Below are positions 53,047 to 61,884 of a DNA stretch of 64,000 bases, one piece after another. Source of the DNA: Pirellulales bacterium. Its GTDB lineage: Bacteria > Planctomycetota > Planctomycetia > Pirellulales > JAEUIK01. The translations under genes were made by a program, and so were the position numbers. Positions within the stretch are counted from its first letter, which is position 1; each line of letters opens with the position of its first letter. The notes below the pieces were generated by a model. That model ran no database searches and was not told the DNA's origin. It worked only from the letters and a program-made list of their open reading frames with translations. Where the stretch lies: positions 1 to 64,000 of the forward strand of contig JAHBXR010000020.1 in the NCBI GenBank assembly GCA_019636335.1, in the 5' to 3' direction.

Positions 53047-53510
53047 GGTTCCTAACCACCCCTCTCCCTAGCCGATGGCAAGGTTCGAGTTTGCGGGACC
53101 GCGGGTCGGCTCTCTCCGCAAGAGCACGCTGCCGGTCGCCAGAATCCTCCGTGTCGCTTGCGGGCCTGTCCTATCCCGCAACGCCCCTTGTCCGTAAACC
53201 TTTCACTCCCCGAACGTTTTGCATTCGGTAGGCATATCCGGTTCTTCCAAAATTACCGAACTTGCCATCGCGAGGAATTATAGCCATCCCCAACCTTGAG
53301 TCAAGATTAGTATTTTCGCCGCAAAACAAAACTATTTAACGACTTGCGGCATTCCGACACAACCGTGCGACCGCCCACCCAAAAATTCTTCCAGAGGCAC
53401 CAAGAACGCTCGAATTCCCTATTTTTTCCCGGCTTAGGGTGTCAACATCCTTTTGCGCCGGCCCCCGAAAGAGGTTTGCGCCTGGCGCAAGCCTCCCCTA
53501 CGCTCGACAA
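53047..53510. other. 464-bp intergenic region
   Basis: The stretch 53220-53350 is clearly A/T-richer than its surroundings and is the likely promoter region of the HTH-receiver gene. A hairpin near mnmG is listed separately. No gene or RNA was recognised. Confidence 0.4.
53471..53495 (-). terminator. Palindromic hairpin after mnmG
   Basis: GAGGTTTGCG and CGCAAGCCTC pair around CCTGG with one mismatch, 16 nt past the mnmG stop. The T-tract is weak (CTCTTTC on the minus strand). Confidence 0.45.
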
Positions 53511-55334
53511 TCACTTACCGTCGAGGTGTACCATGAGCAGGGCCAGATCGGCCGGGGTGATGCCGCTGATGCGCCCCGCCTGCGCCATGTCGCGCGGCCG
53601 CACGCGCGAAAGCTTCTCCCGCGCTTCCGCCCGCAGTTGACCCAGCTTCGCATAGTCGAGCGACTCTGGAATCCGCCGCGCCGCCAACCGGCGCTGCCGC
53701 TCGATATCGACCTCCTGACGCGCCACGTAGCCGGCGTACTTCACGTCGTAGGTCACCTGCCTTGCCACGTCGGCCGGCACGCGCGCCAACTCGGGCAGCC
53801 ACGCCACGAGATCCTCCCAGGCGATCTCCTGCCGCCGCAGCCAGCGCTCGAGCGGCACCTGTTCGTGCCGCGAGGTTGCCAACAATTCCCTGATCGGGCC
53901 GATCTGCGCCTCCTTCGCCACCAGCCGCTCCCAGCGTTCCACCTCGACCAGCCCCAGCCGCTGGCCGAGCGGCGTCAAACGGCGATCGGCATTGTCCTGC
54001 CGCAACAAGAGGCGGTATTCAGCGCGACTGGTGAACATGCGGTAGGGCTCGTCGACGCCGCGCGTCACGAGGTCGTCGATCAACACGCCGATGTACGCCT
54101 CGTCGCGCGACAACACAAAGGGCTCGCCTCCGCCGAGCTTGAGCGCGGCGTTCGCTCCCGCCATCAAACCTTGCGCGCCCGCCTCCTCATAACCCGTCGT
54201 GCCGTTGATCTGACCGGCCAGGTACAGCCCCTCGACCCCCTTCGCCTCGAGCGTCGGCCAAAGCTGCTCGGGCGGGGCGAAGTCGTATTCCACCGCATAG
54301 CCGTAACGCATGATCTCGGCACGCTCGAGCCCCGGCACCAGGCGAATGATCGTGTCTTGCACGTCGCGCGGCAGGCTCGTCGAGATGCCGTTGACGTACA
54401 CCTCGTGCGTGGCGCGTCCCTCCGGCTCGAGAAACAACTGGTGCCGGTCCTTCTCCGCGAACCGCACCACCTTGTCTTCGATCGAAGGGCAATAGCGCGG
54501 ACCGCTCGAGCGAATCTGCCCGCTATACATCGGCGCCCGCGCCAGGTTGGCGCGAATCACCTCGTGGACCGCTTCGTTCGTAAAAGTGATCCAGCAGGGC
54601 ATCTGCTCCTGCTCGATCGCGCGGGTCATGAACGAGAACGGCTCGGGCCGCTCGTCCCCCGGCTGAATCTCCGTGCGGCTGTAGTCGATCGTGCGCCCGT
54701 TCAAACGCGGCGGCGTCCCCGTCTTGAAGCGCGCGAGCTGAAAGCCCAACCGCACGAGCGCCCCACTCAAGCCGGCGCTCGTCCCTTCCCCCGCGCGTCC
54801 CCCCGGTGTCTTCGCCTCCCCCGTGTGCATCAGCGCCTGCAAGAACGTGCCCGTCGTCAGTACGACGGCTCGTGCCCCATACACGGCATCCCCCCGCACG
54901 CGCACGCCCGTGATTCGCGGCCGCGCGCCGGGCAACTCCTCGACGAGCAGATCCTCGGCTAACTCTTGCCGCAGCACGAGCCCCGGCTGCGACTCGACGA
55001 TCCGCTTAATCTCTTGCTGATAGGCCTTCTTGTCCGCCTGCGCCCGCGGACTGTGCATCGCCGGTCCCTTGCTCTCGTTGAGCATGCGGAACTGGATGCC
55101 GGTGGCGTCGATCGCGCGCCCCATGGCGCCGCCGAGCGCGTCGATCTCGCGCACGATCTGCCCCTTCGCCACGCCGCCGATGGCCGGATTGCAGCTCATC
55201 TGGCCGACCGTGTCGCAGTTGGTCGTCAGCAGGGCAACCTTCGCCCCCAACCGCGCAGCAGCCAGCGCCGCCTCAACCCCGGCATGACCGGCGCCGATCA
55301 CAATCACGTCGAATTCGTAGCGCGAAGGGACCAT
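53511..55334 (-). CDS. mnmG: tRNA uridine-5-carboxymethylaminomethyl modification enzyme MnmG (GidA)
   Basis: The protein has 607 residues. FAD-binding GxGxxG is in [20 protein letters not shown] (GAGHAG 14-19). MnmG signatures follow: [49 protein letters not shown] and the C-terminal [16 protein letters not shown]. With MnmE it installs cmnm5U at the wobble position of several tRNAs. The ATG at 55334 is chosen, as it immediately precedes the dinucleotide site in the usual way. mnmE is not in the window. Confidence 0.95.
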   Translation of the reverse strand: MVPSRYEFDVIVIGAGHAGVEAALAAARLGAKVALLTTNCDTVGQMSCNPAIGGVAKGQIVREIDALGGAMGRAIDATGIQFRMLNESKGPAMHSPRAQADKKAYQQEIKRIVESQPGLVLRQELAEDLLVEELPGARPRITGVRVRGDAVYGARAVVLTTGTFLQALMHTGEAKTPGGRAGEGTSAGLSGALVRLGFQLARFKTGTPPRLNGRTIDYSRTEIQPGDERPEPFSFMTRAIEQEQMPCWITFTNEAVHEVIRANLARAPMYSGQIRSSGPRYCPSIEDKVVRFAEKDRHQLFLEPEGRATHEVYVNGISTSLPRDVQDTIIRLVPGLERAEIMRYGYAVEYDFAPPEQLWPTLEAKGVEGLYLAGQINGTTGYEEAGAQGLMAGANAALKLGGGEPFVLSRDEAYIGVLIDDLVTRGVDEPYRMFTSRAEYRLLLRQDNADRRLTPLGQRLGLVEVERWERLVAKEAQIGPIRELLATSRHEQVPLERWLRRQEIAWEDLVAWLPELARVPADVARQVTYDVKYAGYVARQEVDIERQRRLAARRIPESLDYAKLGQLRAEAREKLSRVRPRDMAQAGRISGITPADLALLMVHLDGK

Positions 55335-55390
55335 GCCGCCATGATAGAAGTGCCGCGAGCAGCTCGCCAAGCCCCAATGAGTGGCCGGAA

Positions 55391-55530
55391 AAGGCTTTTA
55401 ACGCCAAGACGCAGAGACGCCAAGAATCCAGGCACAGTTAGAAGCGCCAACTATGCGACCGTTGGGAGCACGCCAGCGCGAGCACTCTGCTCTGCGCCTT
55501 GGCGTCTCCGCGTCATTGCGTTGAAAAAGG
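55391..55530. repeat. Long inverted repeat, family 4 (CGCCAAGACGCAGAGACGCC)
   Basis: The left arm 55391-55424 and the right arm 55498-55530 (CTTGGCGTCTCCGCGTCATT...) are near-perfect reverse complements over about 30 bp. It sits between mnmG and the SNF2 gene. This sequence type is widespread in bacterial intergenic DNA. Confidence 0.7.
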
Positions 55531-55550
55531 CGCTAATGCAGTCTTCCGCA

Positions 55551-57350
55551 TCACGCTGCGTCGGGCACGACGGGCGCCGGGGAGACTTCGCCACCCGGGC
55601 AGCGCAGGCGGAAGAGGCCGAAGATTTCCTGGCGGTTCATGCCCATTTCGGTCTGCGGTCCGGTTTCCGAGAAGAGCGTGTCGAAGATCTCCCGCTTCTG
55701 CCGCAGGATCTGATCGATCCGCTCTTCGATCGTCGCCAGCGTCAAAAACCGGCTCACCGTCACCTGCCCCGCCACGCCGATGCGATGCGCGCGGTTGATC
55801 GCCTGATCTTCCACGGCCGGATTCCACCAACGGTCGAACAGGAACACGTAGTTGCAGAACTGCAGGTTCAAACCGACGCCGCCGGCGCCATAGCTGAGCA
55901 GCAACACATGCCGGCGCGGATCGTTGCGGAACTCCTCGAGAATGCCCTCTCGCTTCGCCGACGGCACGCGCCCATGAAACTGCAAGGGATGGAAACGCTT
56001 GAGCCGCTCGGCGAGCGTCTCGAGCACGCTCACCCACTGGCTGAAGACGATCGCCTTCTGTCCACTCGCCGCCACCTCCTCGAGATCGGCCGACAACCGC
56101 TCGAGCTTCGCGCTGTCCCCCGTGGCCGGGTCGAAGTTGCAGATCTGCTTCAAACGCAGAATCAGCTCCAACACGTGCTGGATCGAGGCGCTCTCCCCCA
56201 TCTCGGTGAGACGCACGATCCCCTCTTCTTCCGCCAGCCGATACGACTCGCGCTGCGCGGGACTCAGTTCCAGCTCCGCGTCGCGGAACAACTTCGGCGG
56301 CAGATCCTTGAGCACCTGATCCTTCGTGCGGCGCAACACGTAGTCGCGCGCCAACCGCCCCATCCGCCGCAGCTTCATCCCATCCGACAGGTAGCCGGGC
56401 GAAAGAAACTCGAAGATGCCCACCAGGTCTTCGGCGCTGTTCTCGACCGGCGTGCCGGTCAGCGCCCAGCTTCGTCGCCGCGGAATCGCCCGCACGGTCT
56501 GCGCCGTGCTGCTCGAACGGTTCTTAATCCGCTGCGATTCGTCGAGCACGACGAGATCGAAGTGCAGGTTGCCCGAGGTGACGAGCTCCTCGTCGCGCAG
56601 CAGCAGTTCGTAGTTGGCGATCTTGATCGGCGTATCGTTCAAGCGCCATTGCCAGTGCCGGCGATGCCGGTCCCCCGACACCACCACCAGCGGCAACTCG
56701 GGCGCCCACAGCTTGAACTCACGCTGCCAGTTCGCCACCAGCGGCTTGGGGCAGACGAGCAGGATGTTGTTCACCTCCCCCGAGTGCAGCAGCAGCCGCA
56801 TCGCCGTGATCGACTGCATCGTCTTGCCCAACCCCATCTCGTCGGCCAGCACCGCCGTGTAGCGCGGGTAGAGAAAGGCGATCCCTTCGAGCTGATAAGG
56901 AAACGGCGGAAACGGCAGCTCGAGTGCGTGCCGCTGCATCCACACCTCGAGCGGCGGCTGCAGCAGGTAGTGCAGTCGATCCTCGAGCTTCACCAGGTCC
57001 CCCGGCGGACGCACGCGCGTGTAGGGCCCGCGCGCGGAAAGGGGCTCACCGGCCTCCAGCGGCGCCGCCGGAGTCGCAAAGCTGGGAAGCACCCCCGACT
57101 TGTTCTCCGCCGGCACGGCGAACTGAAAGCTCGACAATTGCAGACGCGGTGCGCCCAGCGGCAGGCTGATGACCGTCGGGCGCGGCGCCGAGAAAATCCC
57201 ACGCATGCGCTCCGCGGCGCCGTGCGCGGTGATCGACGTCACGACCTGCGCCGACCCCGTCAACTTCTGCGAGAACACCTCGAGACCCGCCGGCGCGGCG
57301 CGCCAACTCGAAACCACCACGCCCGGGTCGCTCGTTTCGCCGTACGACAT
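55551..57350 (-). CDS. SNF2/RapA-family helicase-like ATPase
   Basis: The protein has 599 residues. All SF2/SNF2 motifs can be read: I in ADEMGLGKTMQSI, II as DESQ (LDESQRIKN), III LTGTPVENSAEDL, IV region AIVFSQWVSVLE, V GAGGVGLNLQFCNYVF and VI DQAINRAHRIG. The N-terminal 120 residues are unique and helical, with no SWIM zinc finger. It moves on double-stranded DNA to displace proteins. The ATG overlaps the stop of the upstream 176-residue protein by one base (TGATG), so the two are translationally coupled and probably work together. Confidence 0.9.
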   Translation of the reverse strand: MSYGETSDPGVVVSSWRAAPAGLEVFSQKLTGSAQVVTSITAHGAAERMRGIFSAPRPTVISLPLGAPRLQLSSFQFAVPAENKSGVLPSFATPAAPLEAGEPLSARGPYTRVRPPGDLVKLEDRLHYLLQPPLEVWMQRHALELPFPPFPYQLEGIAFLYPRYTAVLADEMGLGKTMQSITAMRLLLHSGEVNNILLVCPKPLVANWQREFKLWAPELPLVVVSGDRHRRHWQWRLNDTPIKIANYELLLRDEELVTSGNLHFDLVVLDESQRIKNRSSSTAQTVRAIPRRRSWALTGTPVENSAEDLVGIFEFLSPGYLSDGMKLRRMGRLARDYVLRRTKDQVLKDLPPKLFRDAELELSPAQRESYRLAEEEGIVRLTEMGESASIQHVLELILRLKQICNFDPATGDSAKLERLSADLEEVAASGQKAIVFSQWVSVLETLAERLKRFHPLQFHGRVPSAKREGILEEFRNDPRRHVLLLSYGAGGVGLNLQFCNYVFLFDRWWNPAVEDQAINRAHRIGVAGQVTVSRFLTLATIEERIDQILRQKREIFDTLFSETGPQTEMGMNRQEIFGLFRLRCPGGEVSPAPVVPDAA

Positions 57351-57880
57351 CAGGCGGCTCGCTTCGCTTCGAGAAGCGCCTCGCGAATGCGGGCAAACGG
57401 TTCGACGAGATCGAACTGCTCGGCCAGCGGCTCGAGCCGCGCGGCGAGCTGCGCCGCGTCGTCGCGGCCGTGCAGACGGCACGTCCGCAAGCGATGACGC
57501 CCGAATCGTACGACGCCCGATGCCGCCTCCTGCTCCCGGGCGGGCGCGTCGTTCGTGAACTCGACGAGCGCGACGGGCACCGAGGTGAATTCCCGCACCG
57601 CCAACATCGGCTCGGCATCGGTGCAGATGAGTAGCACCTCGGTGGTTGCCTTGCGCACCAGTGCTTGGCCGATCTGTTCGCCATAGAGATAAGGAGCCAG
57701 CGTCGGGCCGTACAGAATCTGCTGCGCGCGGTTCGGCTTGATCGGCGCCGTGCAATGAAATTCCAAGGGACGCCCGACCGCGTTCAGAACCAGGTAGCCG
57801 CCGAACAACCCCTGCTCGTCGTCCGCGACGACGGTCAGAAATCCAAGACCGGCCGGCCGAGTCGCGGCGCTCGTCGTCAT
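57350..57880 (-). CDS. Hypothetical protein coupled to the SNF2 helicase
   Basis: The protein has 176 residues from the ATG at 57880. It starts TTSAATRPAGLGFLTVVADD and contains FGGYLVLNAVGRPLEFHCTA, ILYGPTLAPYLYGEQIGQAL and LLICTDAEPML, a mixed alpha/beta pattern with no nucleotide-binding motif. The tight coupling makes it a likely accessory or targeting subunit of the helicase. No named family was recognised. Confidence 0.75.
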   Translation of the reverse strand: MTTSAATRPAGLGFLTVVADDEQGLFGGYLVLNAVGRPLEFHCTAPIKPNRAQQILYGPTLAPYLYGEQIGQALVRKATTEVLLICTDAEPMLAVREFTSVPVALVEFTNDAPAREQEAASGVVRFGRHRLRTCRLHGRDDAAQLAARLEPLAEQFDLVEPFARIREALLEAKRAA

Positions 57881-58244
57881 GTGTACTTTGGTTCCCAGGT
57901 GCGAAAGCGGGCGAGAAGGGCCGTGGTGCCGGATCGTCCCCAGCACGCGGCCACTCCCTTGGCCGCCGGCGCCCGTTCCCAAGTAGCATCGGGCATCGCA
58001 GTTAGCGACTTGAACCGGCCGGCCTGAGGAACCACCGCTAGCATTGCCCGCACGACAGCAGACGGCAGCGCTAAGTCGTTATCCGACACCGCACGAGGCC
58101 GCCTGCCGCCGCCGCCCCTTCTACCGGTCCCCCATTTTCAAGGCGCGATTGCTGGACAGCGGCGCGCGCAAGTGCCTATACTGAAGGTCTATCTGGCAGG
58201 TGCCGGAAAGCTGAAAACGGCTAGCAGGCTGGGATTCTAAGAAG
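57881..58244. other. 364-bp divergent intergenic region
   Basis: It contains the promoter for the coiled-coil gene (58153-58182) and presumably that of the SNF2 operon. It shares AAGCTGAAAACGG (58208-58220) with the region upstream of hupE (45402-45414). No gene was seen. Confidence 0.45.
58153..58182 (+). promoter_or_regulatory. Sigma-70-type promoter for the coiled-coil gene
   Basis: The -35 TGGACA (58153-58158) and -10 TATACT (58177-58182) each match the consensus in 5 of 6 positions at 18-nt spacing, 63 nt before the ATG at 58245. Confidence 0.55.
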
Positions 58245-58715
58245 ATGGCGTCGAATCAGAATTCGCCCGTTTCGTTGTTCACGCAGGTCGACATCACCCC
58301 CACCAGTCAGTCGGGGCATACCGCTCCCTTCGAGACCGAGGCCGTCCCCCTGCTGCGTCAGCTTCTCGAGGCCCAAGACCGCCAGAACGAGTTGCTCGAA
58401 GAGCTCGTGCAGCAACTCAGTTCGGCCCAGCGCCAGCGCAATGCCGAGCTGAACCAGTGGAAGCAGGCCAATCCGCGCCTGGCGCGCGATTGCCGCTTGG
58501 CCGCCGACACGCTTAGCCGCGTGCAGACCGAGTTCCTGGCCACCATGACCGACGAGATCAAGCAGAACGCCGACGCCCTGCTCGAAGGGGAGTTCATGCT
58601 CAACGAGTTCGTCGATCGCTTCGGACCGCGTCTCGCCCACCTGAACGGCGCCCTGCAGGTCCTCACGCAACTCAGCAGCGCCCCCAACCAGCCCGAGCAA
58701 ACCGACCGCTCGTAG
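58245..58715 (+). CDS. Coiled-coil hypothetical protein
   Basis: The protein has 156 residues. A long heptad region runs from ETEAVPLLRQLLEAQDRQNE through LLEELVQQLSSAQRQRNAEL; the remainder is helical (TMTDEIKQNADALLEGEFML, FVDRFGPRLAHLNGALQVL) with a polar tail. There is no signal peptide, membrane segment or metal motif. It is preceded by a good promoter. It is probably an oligomeric cytoplasmic protein; function unknown. Confidence 0.75.
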   Translation: MASNQNSPVSLFTQVDITPTSQSGHTAPFETEAVPLLRQLLEAQDRQNELLEELVQQLSSAQRQRNAELNQWKQANPRLARDCRLAADTLSRVQTEFLATMTDEIKQNADALLEGEFMLNEFVDRFGPRLAHLNGALQVLTQLSSAPNQPEQTDRS

Positions 58716-59035
58716 CGTCGTGGCTGGTTGTCGTTTCACTTCCCACGACGCCATCTCCATGCGCCGCAGACCAGGCAACTGGCAAAAGTGGCACAGGCCG
58801 CCGGCCCGTGCAGGAAGCCAACATCCAGCGCTGCTGCCTTAGAGCAATTCAACATCGATCAGCTCCCGTAGGTCAGGTACGCCGTACCTGACACTCCTCG
58901 ACGTAGCCAACTCGGTAGATTGTCAGGTACGCGCGTACCTGACGTACATCTGTTGGCCCGCGCCATGGAATACAATAGTGGCACGGCGCACGCTCGCGCA
59001 ACGGCAATTCGATTCTGGAATCATCACGTGATCGC
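58716..59035. other. 320-bp intergenic region holding the REPIN copy C
   Basis: Apart from the 80-bp repeat at 58868-58947 nothing gene-like was seen. The promoter of the PQQ-propeller gene is expected in the last 90 bp, but no consensus was found. Confidence 0.4.
58868..58947. repeat. REPIN-like element, family 1, copy C
   Basis: This 80-bp element has GTAG, hairpin 58872-58892 (GTCAGGTACG-C-CGTACCTGAC), a 29-nt spacer and hairpin 58922-58943, ending GTAC in place of CTAC. Its spacer (CGACGTAGCCAACTCGGTAG...) is the reverse complement of the spacer of copy A with few changes, so the two are one mobile unit in opposite orientations. Confidence 0.8.
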
Positions 59036-60550
59036 ATGTATCGCTGTTTGACTCGGCAGCTCGTTGAACGATTCGCTTTCGCTGTGCTATTGCTCGCGGC
59101 ATCGGTTTCGACCGGTGCCAGTGCCGACGAACTTCTCTCCCACGCCTGGCCCATGTGGGGCGGCACCCCCGCGCGCAACATGGCGAGCCCCTCGGCGCAC
59201 GATCTCCCCACGCAGTGGGACACCAGCTCCGGCGAGAACATCCGCTGGACGACCGATCTCGGCTCCTTCTCCTATGGCAATCCCGTCGTCGCCGGCGAGC
59301 GGATCTTCGTCGGCACGAACAACGCCAGGCCGCGCGATCCCGAGATCCAGGGAGATCGCGGCGTCCTGATGTGCTTCAGCACCGCGGACGGCAAGTTCCT
59401 CTGGCAGGCCACCTACGAGAAGCTTGCCACGGGCGAGGCACAGGACTGGCCCCTGCAGGGGCTCTGCTCGAGCCCGGCCGTCGATGGCGAGCTCGTCTAC
59501 TATGTCACGAACCGCGCCGAGGTCGTCGCCGCCGACGTCGCCGGATTCACCGACGGCGAGAATGACGGTCCGATCACTGACGAAGCGCGGCAGGGCCCCC
59601 ACGATGCCGACATCGTCTGGCGCTACGACATGATCGCCGAGTTGGGCGTCAGCCCCCGCTTCATGGCCTCGTCGAATCCGCTCGTCGTCGGCGATCTCGT
59701 CTACGTCGGCACGTCGAACGGTTTCAGCGGCGACCGCGCCGAGGCCGACGCGCCGGAAGCACCCAGCTTTCTCGCGCTCGACAAGCGCACGGGCAAGTTC
59801 GTCTGGGGCGAAGGCGCCCTCGAGGGTCCCGCCAGCCGCGTCGCGCAGACCGCGATCCTCGAAGGACAATGGTCGAGTCCCGCACTCGGCACGCTGTCGA
59901 CCAGCGCGGGCGTTCTCGCGCCGCAGGTCTACTTCGGCGGTGGCGATGGCTGGCTCTACGCGCTCGATCCCGCCAGCGGCGCGCTCGCCTGGAAATTCGA
60001 CGGCAACCCCCAGGATGCCCGTTGGCAACCCGGCGGCAGCGGCACGCGCAACTACATCGTCGGCACGCCGGTATTCCATGCGGGACGCGTCTACGTCGCG
60101 ATGGGGATCGATCCCGAGCATGGCGGCGGGCCCGGTGCCCTGCACGCCATCGACGCCGGCGGCTCGGGCGACGTCACCGCGCAAGGCGCCGTGTGGAGTC
60201 TCGGCCCCAAGCAGTTTGGCCGTTCCATCTCGACCGTGGCCATTCATGACGACATCGTCTACGCCGCCGATCTCGACGGCTTTCTCCACGCGCTCGATCT
60301 CGCCACCGGCGAAGAGCTATGGCAGCACGACATGCTGGCCGGCGTGTGGGGCTCGCCCTATGTGGCCGACGGCCACGTCTATCTCGGCGACGAAGATGGT
60401 GAAATCGCCGTGCTGAAAGCCGCCCGCAAGCTGGAAGTCGTCGCCGAAAACACCCTCGAAGACTCTGTCTACGGCACGCCGATCGCCATCGGCAAGACCA
60501 TGTACATCACCACCCGCAGCCGCCTCTACGCCCTCGAGAGGCAAAAGTAG
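59036..60550 (+). CDS. Secreted PQQ-like beta-propeller protein
   Basis: The protein has 504 residues with a signal peptide (FAFAVLLLAASVSTGASA). Repeated propeller blades are visible: ILEGQWSSPALG, GWLYALDPASGALAWKFDGN, DGFLHALDLATGEELWQHDM, GHVYLGDEDGEIAVLKA and YITTRSRLYALE, all with the W-docking/quinoprotein pattern. It lacks an attached heme domain. Proteins of this type in planctomycetes may be structural propellers rather than active PQQ dehydrogenases, because Ca2+/PQQ ligands were not identified. The stop TAG is followed directly by a family-1 palindrome. Confidence 0.85.
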   Translation: MYRCLTRQLVERFAFAVLLLAASVSTGASADELLSHAWPMWGGTPARNMASPSAHDLPTQWDTSSGENIRWTTDLGSFSYGNPVVAGERIFVGTNNARPRDPEIQGDRGVLMCFSTADGKFLWQATYEKLATGEAQDWPLQGLCSSPAVDGELVYYVTNRAEVVAADVAGFTDGENDGPITDEARQGPHDADIVWRYDMIAELGVSPRFMASSNPLVVGDLVYVGTSNGFSGDRAEADAPEAPSFLALDKRTGKFVWGEGALEGPASRVAQTAILEGQWSSPALGTLSTSAGVLAPQVYFGGGDGWLYALDPASGALAWKFDGNPQDARWQPGGSGTRNYIVGTPVFHAGRVYVAMGIDPEHGGGPGALHAIDAGGSGDVTAQGAVWSLGPKQFGRSISTVAIHDDIVYAADLDGFLHALDLATGEELWQHDMLAGVWGSPYVADGHVYLGDEDGEIAVLKAARKLEVVAENTLEDSVYGTPIAIGKTMYITTRSRLYALERQK

Positions 60551-60571
60551 GTCAGGTACCCCGTACCTGAC
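60547..60571. repeat. Family-1 palindrome, single unit, copy D
   Basis: GTAG followed by GTCAGGTAC-CCC-GTACCTGAC (60551-60571). The TAG of GTAG is the stop codon of the PQQ-propeller gene, the same arrangement as at hupE. Confidence 0.7.
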
Positions 60572-60661
60572 AAAGTCAGATCATGCGGCCCTGTAGTCAC
60601 CACGCGCGCAGAAGAGCGCGTTAAAAACTCCGCCCCGTTTCCGCGCGAGCGAATTCGAGCC

Positions 60662-61582
60662 ATGCAAGTCGATCTCGTCCACATCACCACCGCCGACGGC
60701 CTGCGACTTGCCGGCGCGCTCCAGGTTCCACCCCCGATCAGCGATGCCGCGCCGCCGACACGACCCGCGCTCGATGCCATCGTCTGCGTCCACGGCACGG
60801 GCAGCAACTTCTACGCCTCGACCCTCATGGAGACGATCGCCGCGCGCCTCGTCGAGCTGGGCATCGCTGCGCTGCGCGTCAACACGCGCGGCCACGACGG
60901 CATCAGCACCACCAGTGGCCGCACCGGCCCCGTCCGCGGCGGCGCCGCCTACGAACGCGTCGCCGATTGCCGCTTCGATCTCGCCGCCTGGGTCGCGCTC
61001 CTGGTCGAGCGCGGCTACGAGCGCGTCGGCCTGCTGGGGCACAGCCTGGGCGGACTCAAGTGCATCTACGCGCTCGCGCAGTCCGCGAACGACGATCGCC
61101 AGAACTCGAACGATCGCTCTCCGCTCGACGACGTGCGCGCGCTCGTGGCCATTTCGCCGCCGCGTTTATCGCACTCCGTTTTCCGCGCGAGCGCGCACGG
61201 CACAGAATTTTCCGCCGCGTTCGATGCCGCGCAGGCGCTCGTCGATGCCGGACGTGGCGACACGTTGATCGAGTCGACCTTCCCGCTGCCGTATGTCGTC
61301 TCGGCCGCCGGCTATGTCGACAAGTACGGTCCTCACGAACGTTACCAGATACTCCATCTGCTGGCCGGCGTGAGCTTGCCGACGTTGATCCTCTACGGCA
61401 GCGAAGAGGTCGCGCGGAACATCGCCTTCGCCGGCGTGCCCGAGGCCATCGAGGCCCTGCCACCTCCGCACGATCACCGCCAGGTGGGCGTCATCGCCGG
61501 GGGAGACCATTTCTACGCCGGCGTCCGTAGCGAATTGCTCGGCCGGCTCGAACGCTGGCTCCGCCGTCTGTCGCTCCCATGA
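60662..61582 (+). CDS. Alpha/beta-hydrolase (cytoplasmic)
   Basis: The protein has 306 residues. The fold starts with CVHGTGSNFYAS (oxyanion), the nucleophile is Ser in GLLGHSLGGLK, the acid is probably in ILYGSEEVA or nearby, and the His is in IAGGDHFYAG. The strand NTRGHDG resembles serine-hydrolase families acting on small esters or amides. There is no signal peptide. The start is ATG at 60662; no strong ribosome-binding site. It is a single gene between repeat-bearing gaps. The substrate is unknown. Confidence 0.85.
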   Translation: MQVDLVHITTADGLRLAGALQVPPPISDAAPPTRPALDAIVCVHGTGSNFYASTLMETIAARLVELGIAALRVNTRGHDGISTTSGRTGPVRGGAAYERVADCRFDLAAWVALLVERGYERVGLLGHSLGGLKCIYALAQSANDDRQNSNDRSPLDDVRALVAISPPRLSHSVFRASAHGTEFSAAFDAAQALVDAGRGDTLIESTFPLPYVVSAAGYVDKYGPHERYQILHLLAGVSLPTLILYGSEEVARNIAFAGVPEAIEALPPPHDHRQVGVIAGGDHFYAGVRSELLGRLERWLRRLSLP

Positions 61583-61884
61583 GGTCGGGGCTACCACCCC
61601 TGCCATTCTCGGCATGCCACCCTACACCGTGAACCCTTTGATATTGCGGTCAAGCAGCGGGGGTAGCAGACGATTTTCCGGGGCGGCGCTGCCAACAGAC
61701 CGGGCCCGAGTCGGAAAATCGTCCGTGTCGCGCAGCGACAAGAGGATCAAGGATCGGCAGGCTACTTCTCTCCCTCGTTCGCGCCGCACCCAGCGCATCG
61801 CGATGCGTGGCAAGTTACCATGACGCTATCCTGCCTCGCCCCCGACCCGCCCCCCCGGCGCGGACCCACCCCAGGAGGATTCTC
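61583..61884. other. 302-bp intergenic region holding family-2 copy 4
   Basis: Besides the repeat at 61663-61748 it has only the ribosome-binding site of the next gene. No independent gene was seen. Confidence 0.45.
61663..61748 (+). repeat. REP-like hairpin element, family 2, copy 4
   Basis: GTAGCAGACGATTTTCCG begins the element; the main stem GACGATTTTCCG/CGGAAAATCGTC (61669-61680 and 61712-61723) is perfect over 12 bp; the second hairpin is TGTCGC-GCA-GCGACA; the end is AAGAGGATC (61748). Confidence 0.8.

Noticed and set aside
53047..53340. tRNA-like GGTTCGAG segment near 53085
   Set aside because: GTTCGAGTTT occurs, but no acceptor, D or anticodon stems can be formed around it.
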